NCBI RefSeq assembly: GCF_900090325.1
Contig: NZ_FMHW01000002.1
Span: 2,108,001-2,172,000 of the forward strand
Source: Micromonospora pallida
Lineage (GTDB): Bacteria > Actinomycetota > Actinomycetes > Mycobacteriales > Micromonosporaceae
DNA: 64,000 nt
Direction: 5' to 3'
The notes under the pieces were generated by a model, which had not been told where the DNA came from, searched no databases, and saw nothing but the letters and a program-made list of their open reading frames with translations. A program made the position numbers and the translations under genes. Each line of letters starts with the position of its first letter. Position 1 is the first letter of the stretch. Shown here piece after piece: positions 17,119-25,083 of this stretch.

Positions 17119-17985
17119 TCAGGCGGGGACGACGGTGAGCTGGCCGCCGGCGGGCGGGGTCGTCCCGGCCACGCTCACCAGGGTCTGCCCGGTGACGTCA
17201 TCGACCAGGGCGACCCGCACCGCGGCCGGCTCCGGGTCGGCCAGCGGGACGGCGAACACGGCGGTCACCGTCCGGCCCTGGTAGCGCGCGGCGTGCGCGG
17301 CGAAGCGCCAGCCGTCCTCGTCCCAGTGTTCCCGGACGTCGGAGCGCAGCAGGGTGGCCACCTGTCGGTAGGCGTCGCTGAGCTGGAGTTGCTGCACGGT
17401 GGCGAGCAGCGGCACGCCGGAATTGCCGCGCAGCGGATGGGTCAGCCGGGCACGCAGCCGGCGCAGCGGCAGCAGCCAGGTCGCGTCCAGTTCGGGCGAG
17501 AGCGCCACCACCGCTGCGGCCTCGGCGAGCAGGACGGCGGCACCGGCCAGCGGGCGGTCGGCGAGCGCGGCGTACCAGCCGGTGGTGGTCGTGACGGCCA
17601 GCGCGCCGGCGGCCACCAGCAGCCCGGCCCGGAACAGGCTGCGCCCGGAGACGGGGGTCGGTTGGGCGCTGAGACAGCCGCAGGAGGCTGTCGGCGCGAC
17701 CCGCCGGGTGTAGGCGAGGTAGGCGAGGAAGCCGACGGCCAGCACGGTCGCGGCCACCGCCTCCAGCCGTAGCGTGGGCGGCAGCAGCAGTGTGGCGCCG
17801 AGGGTCAGCTCGACGGCACCGAGCAGCCGGTACGCGGGCAGGGCCCGGCGCTCGCCGAGCAGCACGACCAGCCCGGACCGGTGGGCGGTCGCGGTGGCGT
17901 GCCGGCTGAACAGCTTGAGGCGGGCGGACCAGACCAGTACCGCACCGATGAGCAGCGGTTGCAGCGCCGCGATCATGTCGATCAT
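17119..17985 (-). CDS. MauE/DoxX-like redox-associated membrane protein
   Basis: 288 residues. The first about 175 residues hold four to five membrane segments in the MauE pattern, with the conserved CGC motif (Cys102, Cys104 in TASCGCLSA) at a membrane face. MauE, first described in methylamine utilisation, supports disulfide formation in cysteine-rich exported proteins. The remaining about 110 residues are a soluble domain not found in minimal MauE, with PLRGNSGVPLLATVQQLQLSD followed by a beta-rich end. It is the third gene of a minus-strand operon whose first gene encodes a 15-cysteine protein, which is a natural oxidation client. Function of the C-terminal domain is unknown. Confidence 0.8.
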   Translation of the reverse strand: MIDMIAALQPLLIGAVLVWSARLKLFSRHATATAHRSGLVVLLGERRALPAYRLLGAVELTLGATLLLPPTLRLEAVAATVLAVGFLAYLAYTRRVAPTASCGCLSAQPTPVSGRSLFRAGLLVAAGALAVTTTTGWYAALADRPLAGAAVLLAEAAAVVALSPELDATWLLPLRRLRARLTHPLRGNSGVPLLATVQQLQLSDAYRQVATLLRSDVREHWDEDGWRFAAHAARYQGRTVTAVFAVPLADPEPAAVRVALVDDVTGQTLVSVAGTTPPAGGQLTVVPA

Positions 17986-18050
17986 GGGTTCTCCCTCAGG
18001 TGATCCGGCGGGTGACGCCCCGGGCGGTGCGGTCGCCCGGGGCGCGGTGG

Positions 18051-18647
18051 CTAGGCGGCGGCGTAGACGGTGGCGATGTCGATCTCGTTGGTCTTCGGGT
18101 GCCAGGCGCCGAGGATCTGGACGTGCCGGCCGACCTTCAGCAGCGACATGTCGCTGACCGCCGGGGTGCCGTTGTAGACCGCTCCGGAGTGGCCGGGTAC
18201 GACGTGCGCGACGATCCGTCGTCCCTTGTGGTCCAGGTGCAGGACGTTGCGGCCGACCGCGGCGATGTGACCGTGCAGGTTGACGATGTTGACCCAGACG
18301 GAGTCCGCAGCGAGGGTGCCGTCGGGCAGCCGGACGCCCCGGGCGTAGAGGCCGTCGCCGACGGCGATCCGGTCGAAGGTGGTCGGGTGCAGCTTCCAGA
18401 TGCTCGTGCCGTCGGTGATCCGGATCGAGTGCAGCACCTTGTCCGAGCCGTTCACCAGGAGCATGTGGCCGGAGATCGAGCTGATCAGACCCTCGGCGAA
18501 GTTCGGGTCGGGCGCGCCCGGCTCGACGCCGAGGGCCTCGGCGGCGAAGGCGGCATCGGGGGCGAGGGAGCCGAGTCCGGTGGCGCCGACGACACCACCG
18601 AGGGCGGCGGTGGCGAGCAACCGCCGACGGTTCACTGTCGGGTTCAT
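18051..18647 (-). CDS. Tat-exported protein of unknown function, OB-like DUF5666-type fold suspected
   Basis: 198 residues; ATG at 18647 with AGGAGG 8 nt upstream. Residues 5-38 form a Tat signal (NRRRLLATAALGG, then a hydrophobic core and an alanine-rich AFAAEA cleavage site). The mature part is beta-rich with repeated short modules (GLISSISGHMLLVN; GHIAAVGRNVLHLD; VGRHVQILGAWHPKTNE), reminiscent of small OB-fold extracytoplasmic domains, but I do not recognise a named family with confidence. It starts 14 nt after the Cys-rich gene stop. It may travel with, or carry, the Cys-rich protein through the Tat pore, which transports folded complexes. Confidence 0.65.
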   Translation of the reverse strand: MNPTVNRRRLLATAALGGVVGATGLGSLAPDAAFAAEALGVEPGAPDPNFAEGLISSISGHMLLVNGSDKVLHSIRITDGTSIWKLHPTTFDRIAVGDGLYARGVRLPDGTLAADSVWVNIVNLHGHIAAVGRNVLHLDHKGRRIVAHVVPGHSGAVYNGTPAVSDMSLLKVGRHVQILGAWHPKTNEIDIATVYAAA

Positions 18648-18661
18648 GGCGGGACCTCCTG

Positions 18662-19075
18662 TCAGACGGAGTCGACCGAGCAGGGCCGCAGCCCGGTGGA
18701 GAGACTGGCGATCGCGCTGTACGCCGCCGGCGTCAGGTCGAGGATTCGGTTGGTGCCGCAGGCCGACCCGCAGCAGGTGCGCTCGCCGCACCACAGGTCG
18801 GTCTGCGGGCCGCAGTCGGCGATGGTGGTGCCGATCCGCGCGTTGTTGCAGAGGTTGGTGGTGAAGTGCCGGAAGCCGCAGGTACGGCGGCTCATCCCGG
18901 TGATGCCGCAGACGTGCGGCCGGGTGATGGCCAGGCACGCGTCCGAGGCGTTCGGCCACGCGTGCTGGTAGTTGCCGGAGCTGCACGTGCCGCAGGCCCC
19001 GAACCCGGTCGAGCCGCACGGACCCCAGGCGTTGCCGCAGCAGAACCAGGACACCTCGCCTCTCAGAGCTACCAC
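18662..19075 (-). CDS. Small cysteine-rich protein (15 Cys in 137 residues), function unknown
   Basis: GTG at 19075 with GGAGGGAGG about 5 nt upstream; ends at 18662. The protein has 15 cysteines and four tryptophans with WFCCGNAWGPCG near the N terminus and RTCCGSACG further on. No signal peptide is visible. Cysteine density with a MauE-like membrane oxidant in the same operon recalls methylamine dehydrogenase light chain biology (disulfide-rich, tryptophan-derived cofactor), but I see no alignment that proves homology. Metal binding is the main alternative. It is the first gene of the operon Cys-rich, Tat protein, MauE. Confidence 0.6.
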   Translation of the reverse strand: MVALRGEVSWFCCGNAWGPCGSTGFGACGTCSSGNYQHAWPNASDACLAITRPHVCGITGMSRRTCGFRHFTTNLCNNARIGTTIADCGPQTDLWCGERTCCGSACGTNRILDLTPAAYSAIASLSTGLRPCSVDSV

Positions 19076-19095
19076 AGGTGCCTCCCTCCACGTCC

Positions 19096-19147
19096 ACGAT
19101 CGACATTTATCGATCGTTCTCTATATAGATGAGAATTGTTATGTCAG
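19096..19147 (-). promoter_or_regulatory. Promoter of the Cys-rich operon with a palindrome over the start site
   Basis: On the minus strand, CTGACA (19147-19142) and TATAGA (19125-19120) form -35 and -10 candidates with a 16-bp spacer in an AT-rich patch that stands out from its surroundings. Immediately downstream, ACGATCGA and TCGATCGT (19096-19103 and 19110-19117) make a perfect 8-bp inverted repeat with a 6-nt spacer over the predicted transcription start. A repressor bound there would block the promoter. Confidence 0.5.
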
Positions 19148-19233
19148 GATCCGCCGGAGTCAACGGTCGAGCGGAAGGTTTCCGACGAAATGCGACAGGA
19201 ACCCGCCGCCGGGCAGCCGCCCCGGCAGGCGCG

Positions 19234-19262
19234 TTTACTTATCGAAACCTGACGATTACCAT
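19234..19262 (+). promoter_or_regulatory. Candidate promoter of the RiPP operon
   Basis: TTTACT at 19234-19239 and TACCAT at 19257-19262 are separated by 17 bp, matching a vegetative-type promoter at four of six positions each. The predicted start lies about 25 nt before GTG 19293. The 217-bp divergent region shared with the Cys-rich operon is otherwise non-coding. Confidence 0.35.
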
Positions 19263-19292
19263 CGGTGCACCTACCGCAGGAACGGACTCCTC

Positions 19293-21083
19293 GTGATTCC
19301 ACCGCGCGCGCCGGCCTTCGCTGCCGACGATCCCGACCGGGCCGTCGAGCTGCACGACGTCGCGGGCCGTTCCCAGCTCGTCGCCTGGCACCGCGCCACC
19401 GGTGACCACCGGATCCTCACCCACACTCCACAGGGGGTGGACGCCTGCGACCTCGAACCGGACGGCGGCCACGTCTGGTGGTTCGACGCCGGCCCGGACG
19501 GGTCGGGAGTCTGGCGCCGCCAGCCGTTCACCGGCGGGCCCGCCGGTCCGGGCCTGACCGGCCTGCCCCGGGGCCGGCCGTACGGCGTCGCCTTCGACCG
19601 GGCCGGAACCCGGGTGGCCGTCTGCGTCGGAGTCGACGCGGAGTCCCACTGCTACCTGGGCCGACCCGGCGGGCCGGCACACCTGCTGGCCACCGCCCCG
19701 GGCTACCTGCCCCTGGTGGACCTCAGCGCCGACGGCCGGTTGCTCGCGCTGGCCGGACGACCCGACAGCCCCCGGGCGGTCACCGTGCTGCGACCCGGCG
19801 ACGGACACACCGACGTACTGGCCGGTGACCGGCACCGTCGGGTGTGGGCGCTGGAGTTCCGCCCCGGAGACGACGACCCCGACCTGCTGGTCGTCGTCGA
19901 GGCGGACGGGCGGTACACCGTCGGCACCTGGCGTCCGGGGCACGACCTGCGCCTGCGCGAGCACCTGGCGTTCGACTCGGAGATCACCGCCCACTGGTAC
20001 GCCGACGGCCGTCGGGTGCTGGTCCAACACGACCGGGCCGGCCGCAGTCGGCTGCTCCTGGCCGACCTCGACGGCGGCGTGCCGCGCGTGCTGCCGACCC
20101 CGGCCGGGACCATCCTCGACCTGGCCTGCGCCCCCGACGGGGCGATCCACTACGTGTGGAGCCGGGAGGCGGTGCCACCCCGGCACCTGGTCGTCGACCC
20201 GGAGCGCGACCGCGACCCGGCACCGGTGCCGGCCGTACCCGGGCGCGGCGAGGTGTGGACGCCGCAGCCGTACGGCCGGATCCACAGCTTCCTGGCCGTG
20301 CCGCCCGGCCCCGGGCCGTGGCCGACGATCATGCTCGTGCACGGCGGACCGTTCCTGCACGACCGGGACAGCTACGACCCGAGGGTCGAGGCGCTCACCC
20401 GCGCCGGGTACGCCGTGGCCCGCACCAACTACCGGGGCTCCTCCGGCTACGGCCCGCGCTGGCGGCACGGCTTCGGCCACCGGGTCGGCCTCGCCCAGCT
20501 CGAGGACCTCACCGCGGTACGCCGGCACCTGGTCGACCTCGGCGTCGCCCGAACCGGGCAGATCGGGTTGTGCGGCTACTCCTGGGGCGGCTACCTGGTG
20601 CTGCTGGCGATGGGCGTCCAGCCGGCGGACTGGGCGGTCGGACTGGCGGTCTCCCCGGTGGCCGACTACCTGGCGGCCCACCGCGCGACGATCCCCGCCC
20701 TACGGGAAGCCGACGAGGAACTCTTCGGCGGCACTCCCGACGAGGTACCCGACCGGTACCGCGCCGCCGACCCGATGACCTACCTCGACCGGGTCCGGGG
20801 TCCGCTGTTCCTCGCCGCCGCCACCGACGACGAGCGGTGCCCGGCGGAGGCGGTACGGCGGTACGTGGCCGGGCTGCGCCGCCGGTCGGTGCCGCACGAG
20901 GTGCGCTGGGTCCCTGGCGGACACCACGGGGACCCCACCGGCCAGACGGCGGTCTTCACCGCCCTGCTCCGCTACGCCGCGACGGTGCTGCCCGCCGAGC
21001 CGGGGCACCTCACCGACGTACCTGAACCGGACCTCCGCGACGGGCGGGGGTCGTCCACCCCAGAGACCATCGGAGGGAGGTGA
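19293..21083 (+). CDS. S9-family serine peptidase (prolyl oligopeptidase/acylaminoacyl peptidase type)
   Basis: 596 residues from GTG 19293 (AGGA about 12 nt upstream). The N-terminal about 330 residues are beta-propeller blades (repeated LLVVVEADGR, RVLVQHD strands). The C-terminal alpha/beta-hydrolase has GGPFLHDRD, Ser430 in GYSWGGY, Asp512/513 in AATDDERCP and His544 in GGHHGDP, so the catalytic triad is complete. S9 enzymes cut short peptides admitted through the propeller. The 3' end of this gene contains the ribosome-binding site of the precursor gene, so they are co-expressed. It is a plausible leader peptidase or processing enzyme for the RiPP, though a housekeeping role or self-resistance is possible. 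Confidence 0.85.
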   Translation: MIPPRAPAFAADDPDRAVELHDVAGRSQLVAWHRATGDHRILTHTPQGVDACDLEPDGGHVWWFDAGPDGSGVWRRQPFTGGPAGPGLTGLPRGRPYGVAFDRAGTRVAVCVGVDAESHCYLGRPGGPAHLLATAPGYLPLVDLSADGRLLALAGRPDSPRAVTVLRPGDGHTDVLAGDRHRRVWALEFRPGDDDPDLLVVVEADGRYTVGTWRPGHDLRLREHLAFDSEITAHWYADGRRVLVQHDRAGRSRLLLADLDGGVPRVLPTPAGTILDLACAPDGAIHYVWSREAVPPRHLVVDPERDRDPAPVPAVPGRGEVWTPQPYGRIHSFLAVPPGPGPWPTIMLVHGGPFLHDRDSYDPRVEALTRAGYAVARTNYRGSSGYGPRWRHGFGHRVGLAQLEDLTAVRRHLVDLGVARTGQIGLCGYSWGGYLVLLAMGVQPADWAVGLAVSPVADYLAAHRATIPALREADEELFGGTPDEVPDRYRAADPMTYLDRVRGPLFLAAATDDERCPAEAVRRYVAGLRRRSVPHEVRWVPGGHHGDPTGQTAVFTALLRYAATVLPAEPGHLTDVPEPDLRDGRGSSTPETIGGR

Positions 21084-21088
21084 AAGCA

Positions 21089-21232
21089 ATGAAGCGACGC
21101 ATCGTGCGGAACGACCCGATCAGCACCGGCGAGCGGGACCGCGGCGCCGTCATCGTCAAGATGCTCCTCGATCTCGACCGGGCGGTTCCGGCCGCGCGTC
21201 CGCAGGCGACCAACGCGGACCGCAGCAAGTGA
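21089..21232 (+). CDS. Candidate RiPP precursor peptide (47 residues)
   Basis: ATG 21089 follows GGAGGGAGGTGAAAGCA, an excellent ribosome-binding site; the gene ends at TGA 21230-21232. The product starts MKRRIVRNDPISTGERD, is rich in Arg/Asp, has an aliphatic patch (AVIVKMLLDLDRAV) and ends AARPQATNADRSK. It sits between an S9 peptidase and a radical SAM RiPP methyltransferase, exactly where a precursor is expected, and is followed by a stable hairpin that separates abundant precursor mRNA from enzyme mRNA. I do not recognise the peptide family, and the leader/core border is unknown; the C-terminal half with Ala, Pro, Gln, Thr and Asn would be the likely core. A non-precursor small protein remains possible. 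Confidence 0.7.
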   Translation: MKRRIVRNDPISTGERDRGAVIVKMLLDLDRAVPAARPQATNADRSK

Positions 21233-21251
21233 CCCGGTGAGGCACGCCCAC

Positions 21252-21290
21252 GCACCGTTTCCGGAGCGCGCGCGGCTCCGGGAACGGTGC
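21252..21290 (+). terminator. 16-bp stem-loop after the precursor gene (attenuator candidate)
   Basis: Arms 21252-21267 and 21275-21290 pair over 16 bp with one G-U wobble and a 7-nt GCGCGCG loop, 19 nt after the precursor stop and 26 nt before the radical SAM start. No T tract follows. It should act as a partial terminator or 3' mRNA stabiliser giving precursor excess over enzymes. Confidence 0.65.
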
Positions 21291-21316
21291 CCCGTCCGGT
21301 CGAGAGGAGTCCGCCG

Positions 21317-23215
21317 TTGAAGATCGTCTTGGTGCACATGCCGTGGGGGTCGCTCGACGTCCCGTCGCTGGCCCTGGGCATCCTGCGGACGGCGGCTGCC
21401 CGGGCCGGCCACGACGTCGAGATCCGCCACGCCAACCTCGACTTCGTCGACTGGTCGGTGGGACGACTCCCCTTCGGCCTGGCCGACTACCAGTACTTCG
21501 CCGAGTCGTCCTACTTCCAGGGGGCCGGGGACTGGGTGTTCTCCAGCGCGCTCTACGACGGACCACGCCCCGCCGCGTCGTTCGCCCGACTGCTGGCCGA
21601 CGCCGGTTCGAGCCCGGCCGAGATCGCGATGACCGCCGAACTGCACCGGCTGGTGCCCGACTTCGTGTCCGCCCTCGTCGCCGACCTGTGCGCCACGGAC
21701 GCCGACATCGTCGGCTTCACCAGCACCTTCCAGCAGAACACGGCCAGCCTGGCCGCCGCCCGGCTACTCAAACAGCACCGCCCGGACGTACGGACCGTGC
21801 TTGGCGGCGCCAACTGCGACGGCCCGCAGGGCGCGGCGCTGCACCGGAACTTCCCGTTTCTGGACTACGTGGTCCGGGGCGAGGGGGAGCTGGCCTTTCC
21901 CCGGTTGCTCGAGGCGGTGGACGCCGGAGCGACCGACCTGGCGGACATCCCCGGACTGTGCTGGCGGGACCGAGCGGGCGAGGCGCGGGCCAACCCGCTG
22001 TCGACCCGGCCACTGCCGCCGGAGCGGATCGTCGCCCCCGACTACGCCGGCTACGTCGAACGGCTGGACGCCTCGGCGGCCGCCGAGTGGGTGGCGCCGA
22101 AGCTGGTCGTCGAGGGCTCACGCGGCTGCTGGTGGGGCGAGAAGCACCACTGCACGTTCTGCGGGCTCAACGGCTCGCTGATGCAGTTCCGCAGCAAGAG
22201 CCCGGCCCGGTTCCTCGACGAGGTGCTCGGCCTGGCCCGCGAACACCAGATCCTCGACTTCATCGTGGTCGACAACATCCTGGACATGGCGTACTTCGAC
22301 TCCGTGCTGCCGCGGCTGGCCGAGTCGGGGTACGACGTACGCCTGCACTTCGAGGTCAAGGCCAACCTGCGCCGGCAGCACTTCCGGCGGCTGGCCGAGG
22401 CCGGCGCGGTACAGGTCCAGCCGGGGATCGAGAACCTGAGCACCCACGTGCTGCGGCTGATGGACAAGGGCGTGACCGGCTGCCAGAACGTCCGGGCGCT
22501 CCGCGAGGCGCAGAGCGCCGGCGTGACCACCAGCTGGAACTACCTGTACGGCTTCCCGGGCGAGACGACCGAGGACTACACCGACGTCATCGCCCAACTG
22601 CCGATGCTGCACCACCTCGACCCGCCGATGAGTTCCGCCCGGATCGCCATCGAACGGTTCAGCCCGTACTTCGACCGGCCGGAGCTGGGCTTCCCGACGC
22701 TCGAGCCGGCCCCGCAGTACCGGGAGATCTACCAGCTACCGGCCGGGGAACTCGCCGACCTGGCGTACATCTTCACCACCGTCGCCCAGGGCATCGACCG
22801 GACGGGGGCGGCGGCCCTCGACGTCGCGCTGGACCGGTGGCGGGCCGCGTACCCGGTCAGCCGGTTCACCTGGCAGGACCTCGACGACCGGATCGTACTG
22901 GTCAGTCGACGCGCCGGCTACGACTGGTCGGTACGGGAACTGACCTCGCCGGTCGAGGTCGGACTGTTCCGGATGCTGGAGCAGCCCCGTACGCCCACCG
23001 CGCTGGCCGCCCGGACCCCCGGCGGGGAAGCCGTGGTGGGTCGACTGCTGGAGCAGTGGTGGGAGCTGGGCATCGTGTTCCGCGAGGGCGGCTACTACGT
23101 ACACACCGCCGTGGAGTCACACAACCAGGTCCTGGCCCGGGTCGACCACCATCGCGCCCAGGCCGGCGACACGGCCCGCGCCGGGGAGGAGCGCCATGCC
23201 GTCGCCGCCGGCTGA
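21317..23215 (+). CDS. B12-binding radical SAM enzyme, RiPP maturation C-methyltransferase type (TIGR03975-like)
   Basis: 632 residues from TTG 21317, with GAGAGGAG 7 nt upstream; the open frame back to 21287 lacks a better site. N-terminal residues 1-200 form a cobalamin-binding-like domain (LGILRTAAARAGHDVE, TVLGGANCDGPQG, VVRGEGELAFPRLL). The radical SAM cluster is Cys271, Cys279 and Cys282 in RGCWWGEKHHCTFCGLNG, a CX7CX2C spacing characteristic of the RiPP maturation radical SAM family 1. The barrel continues with EVKANLRRQH and GIENLSTHVLRLMDKG. The expected role is methylation of unactivated carbons of the precursor peptide using SAM and cobalamin in the cytoplasm. It overlaps the next gene by 20 bp. 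Confidence 0.88.
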   Translation: MKIVLVHMPWGSLDVPSLALGILRTAAARAGHDVEIRHANLDFVDWSVGRLPFGLADYQYFAESSYFQGAGDWVFSSALYDGPRPAASFARLLADAGSSPAEIAMTAELHRLVPDFVSALVADLCATDADIVGFTSTFQQNTASLAAARLLKQHRPDVRTVLGGANCDGPQGAALHRNFPFLDYVVRGEGELAFPRLLEAVDAGATDLADIPGLCWRDRAGEARANPLSTRPLPPERIVAPDYAGYVERLDASAAAEWVAPKLVVEGSRGCWWGEKHHCTFCGLNGSLMQFRSKSPARFLDEVLGLAREHQILDFIVVDNILDMAYFDSVLPRLAESGYDVRLHFEVKANLRRQHFRRLAEAGAVQVQPGIENLSTHVLRLMDKGVTGCQNVRALREAQSAGVTTSWNYLYGFPGETTEDYTDVIAQLPMLHHLDPPMSSARIAIERFSPYFDRPELGFPTLEPAPQYREIYQLPAGELADLAYIFTTVAQGIDRTGAAALDVALDRWRAAYPVSRFTWQDLDDRIVLVSRRAGYDWSVRELTSPVEVGLFRMLEQPRTPTALAARTPGGEAVVGRLLEQWWELGIVFREGGYYVHTAVESHNQVLARVDHHRAQAGDTARAGEERHAVAAG

Positions 23216-23855
23216 CGTCGACGCCACCGGGGTACGGGTCGAGCTGTCCCGCGACTACGACCCGGTCGCCGCCCGGTTACCCGGGATGGCGCTGGGCGCC
23301 CGCGACCTCGCCGGGGCGTGCGGTCCGGCCGCCGCCGGCTGGTACCGCGAGGGGGCCCGGTACGCGCGGCTGCCCGCCCCGGTCGACCTGTGCCCCGACG
23401 CCGACGCCGCCTCGGCCCGGGCGCTCGTGCTGATCCGTGAGCTGACCGCGCACGGGATGGCGGTCGACTGGACCGCCCGCTGCCACGACGGATGCCACGG
23501 CGACGGCCTGTTCGCCCACCTGTACCCGCCGACGCGGGTCGACGGCGATCCGCACGGCGCGACCGCCGCCGGCTGGCGGGACGGGTTCTTCCCCAGCCGG
23601 TGCGTCCACCGCCGGGGGCCGGGGTTCGTCGAGGTCCGGGACCGGCGGTTCGGCCCGCTGGAGGTGATCACCGTCGACGAACCGGAGCACCTCGCGGCGG
23701 TCGCCGCGGCGGCGGAGGGCGTCGACCGGGAACGGGTGCCGGCCGAGGTCCGCCACGACCTCGTCGGGGCGCGACTGCTCGTCGAACGGGCCGGGCACCT
23801 GTGGTGGCTGCCGACCCGCGCCTACCGCTGGCCGTTCCCCGCCCTCATCGTGTAG
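23196..23855 (+). CDS. DUF5825-like partner protein of the radical SAM enzyme
   Basis: 219 residues; ATG 23196 preceded by GGGGAGGAGC inside the end of the radical SAM gene. A C-terminal module containing RRGPGFVEVRDRRFGPLEVI and HLWWLPTRAYRWPFPALIV is what I associate with DUF5825, a family found beside these radical SAM RiPP enzymes. Its biochemical role is not known; peptide presentation or a scaffold role is guesswork. A TTA leucine codon at 23277-23279 (residue 28) is notable in this GC-rich genome and suggests bldA-type developmental control of the pathway. Confidence 0.75.
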   Translation: MPSPPADVDATGVRVELSRDYDPVAARLPGMALGARDLAGACGPAAAGWYREGARYARLPAPVDLCPDADAASARALVLIRELTAHGMAVDWTARCHDGCHGDGLFAHLYPPTRVDGDPHGATAAGWRDGFFPSRCVHRRGPGFVEVRDRRFGPLEVITVDEPEHLAAVAAAAEGVDRERVPAEVRHDLVGARLLVERAGHLWWLPTRAYRWPFPALIV

Positions 23856-23892
23856 CCCGCCGACACCTCGACCGCTCGCCACGAGGAGACCC

Positions 23893-25083
23893 ATGGACAC
23901 GGCACCACCGGGACAGGCCCCGTTCATCGTCGACCCGTACCCGACCCTGGCCCGGATCCGGGCCAACGGGCCGGTGTCGATCCTGCACAGCGACGAGGGC
24001 CTGCCGATGTGGGTGATCGCCCGGTACCGCGACGTGCGGGCCGCGCTGGCCGACCCGAGGTTCGGCCAGGACGTCCGGCGGGCGCAGCAACTGGCCGACG
24101 ACCGGGTCGCGGGTACGACGCTCGGCAGCGACATGGTCCACATGCTCAACAGCGACCCGCCCGACCACACCCGGCTCCGCCGGCTGATCCACGGCTTCTT
24201 CACCGCCAAGCGGGTGGCGGCGATGCGGCCGATGGTCGAGCGGACCACCGCCATGCTGCTCGACGGGCTCGACGGCCGGGACACCGTCGACCTGGTGACG
24301 GACTTCGCCTTCCCCCTGCCCATGCTGATCATCTGTGAGCTGATCGGTTTCCCGCCGGAGGACCGCCTGGCCTACCGGGAGTGGTCGACGGCGGTGCTCA
24401 CCCACAGCGACGACGCCGAGGCGTTCGGCCGGGCGATGCGGGACCTGACCGACTACATCACCGGGCTGCTCCGGCAGCGCCGCGACGATCCCCGCGACGA
24501 CATCCTGACCGTGCTGCTCGCCGCCCGCGACCAGGGCCACCTCACCGACGACGAGATCGTCGGCATGGTGTTCCTGCTGCTCATCGGCGGTCACGAGACG
24601 ACCGTCAACCTGCTGGGCACCGCCACTCTCGCCCTGCTCCGCCACCCCGACCAGTACCGCTGGCTGCGGGAGCACCCGGCGGCCCTGCCCGTGGCGGTGG
24701 ACGAGTTCCTCCGGTACGAGTCCCCGGTCAGCATGGCCACGCTGCGGTTCACCACCGCCCCGGTGGACGTCGACGGGGTCGAGATCCCCGCCGGTGAACT
24801 GGTCCTCGTCTCACTGGGCGGTGCCAACCGCGACCCGGACCGGTTCCCCGACGCCGACCGGCTCGTCCTCGACCGGGCCGATCCCGGGCACCTCGCCTTC
24901 GGTCACGGCCTGCACCGGTGCCTCGGCGCGTTCCTCGGCAAACTCGAGGGTGAGGTGGCCCTCGGCCAACTGCTGGCACGCCACCCCGGGATGACGTTGG
25001 CCGGCACCGAGGACACCCTGCGGTGGCGCAACACGATCATGCTGCGAGGGCTGGAGTCGCTGCCGGTGGCCCTGCATGGCTGA
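23893..25083 (+). CDS. Cytochrome P450
   Basis: 396 residues; ATG 23893 follows GAGGAGACCC. All P450 landmarks are present: I-helix GGHETT, K-helix EFLRYESP (ExxR) and the heme loop FGHGLHRCLGA with Cys343 as thiolate ligand. It is the soluble bacterial class that uses ferredoxin. Placement between the RiPP radical SAM pair and an exporter, with an 8-bp overlap to the latter, indicates a tailoring reaction on the peptide, such as hydroxylation or oxidative cross-linking. No ferredoxin gene is adjacent. Confidence 0.92.
   Translation: MDTAPPGQAPFIVDPYPTLARIRANGPVSILHSDEGLPMWVIARYRDVRAALADPRFGQDVRRAQQLADDRVAGTTLGSDMVHMLNSDPPDHTRLRRLIHGFFTAKRVAAMRPMVERTTAMLLDGLDGRDTVDLVTDFAFPLPMLIICELIGFPPEDRLAYREWSTAVLTHSDDAEAFGRAMRDLTDYITGLLRQRRDDPRDDILTVLLAARDQGHLTDDEIVGMVFLLLIGGHETTVNLLGTATLALLRHPDQYRWLREHPAALPVAVDEFLRYESPVSMATLRFTTAPVDVDGVEIPAGELVLVSLGGANRDPDRFPDADRLVLDRADPGHLAFGHGLHRCLGAFLGKLEGEVALGQLLARHPGMTLAGTEDTLRWRNTIMLRGLESLPVALHG

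Noticed and set aside
18051..19106. Single 351-codon minus-strand frame covering the Tat protein and the Cys-rich gene
   Set aside because: Two separate genes in different frames, each with a strong RBS (18647 and 19075), explain the region better.
21089..21232. Assigning the peptide to lanthipeptide, lasso or sactipeptide class
   Set aside because: No LanB/LanM, lasso cyclase or SPASM protein is present, and the peptide has no cysteine, so thioether classes are excluded.
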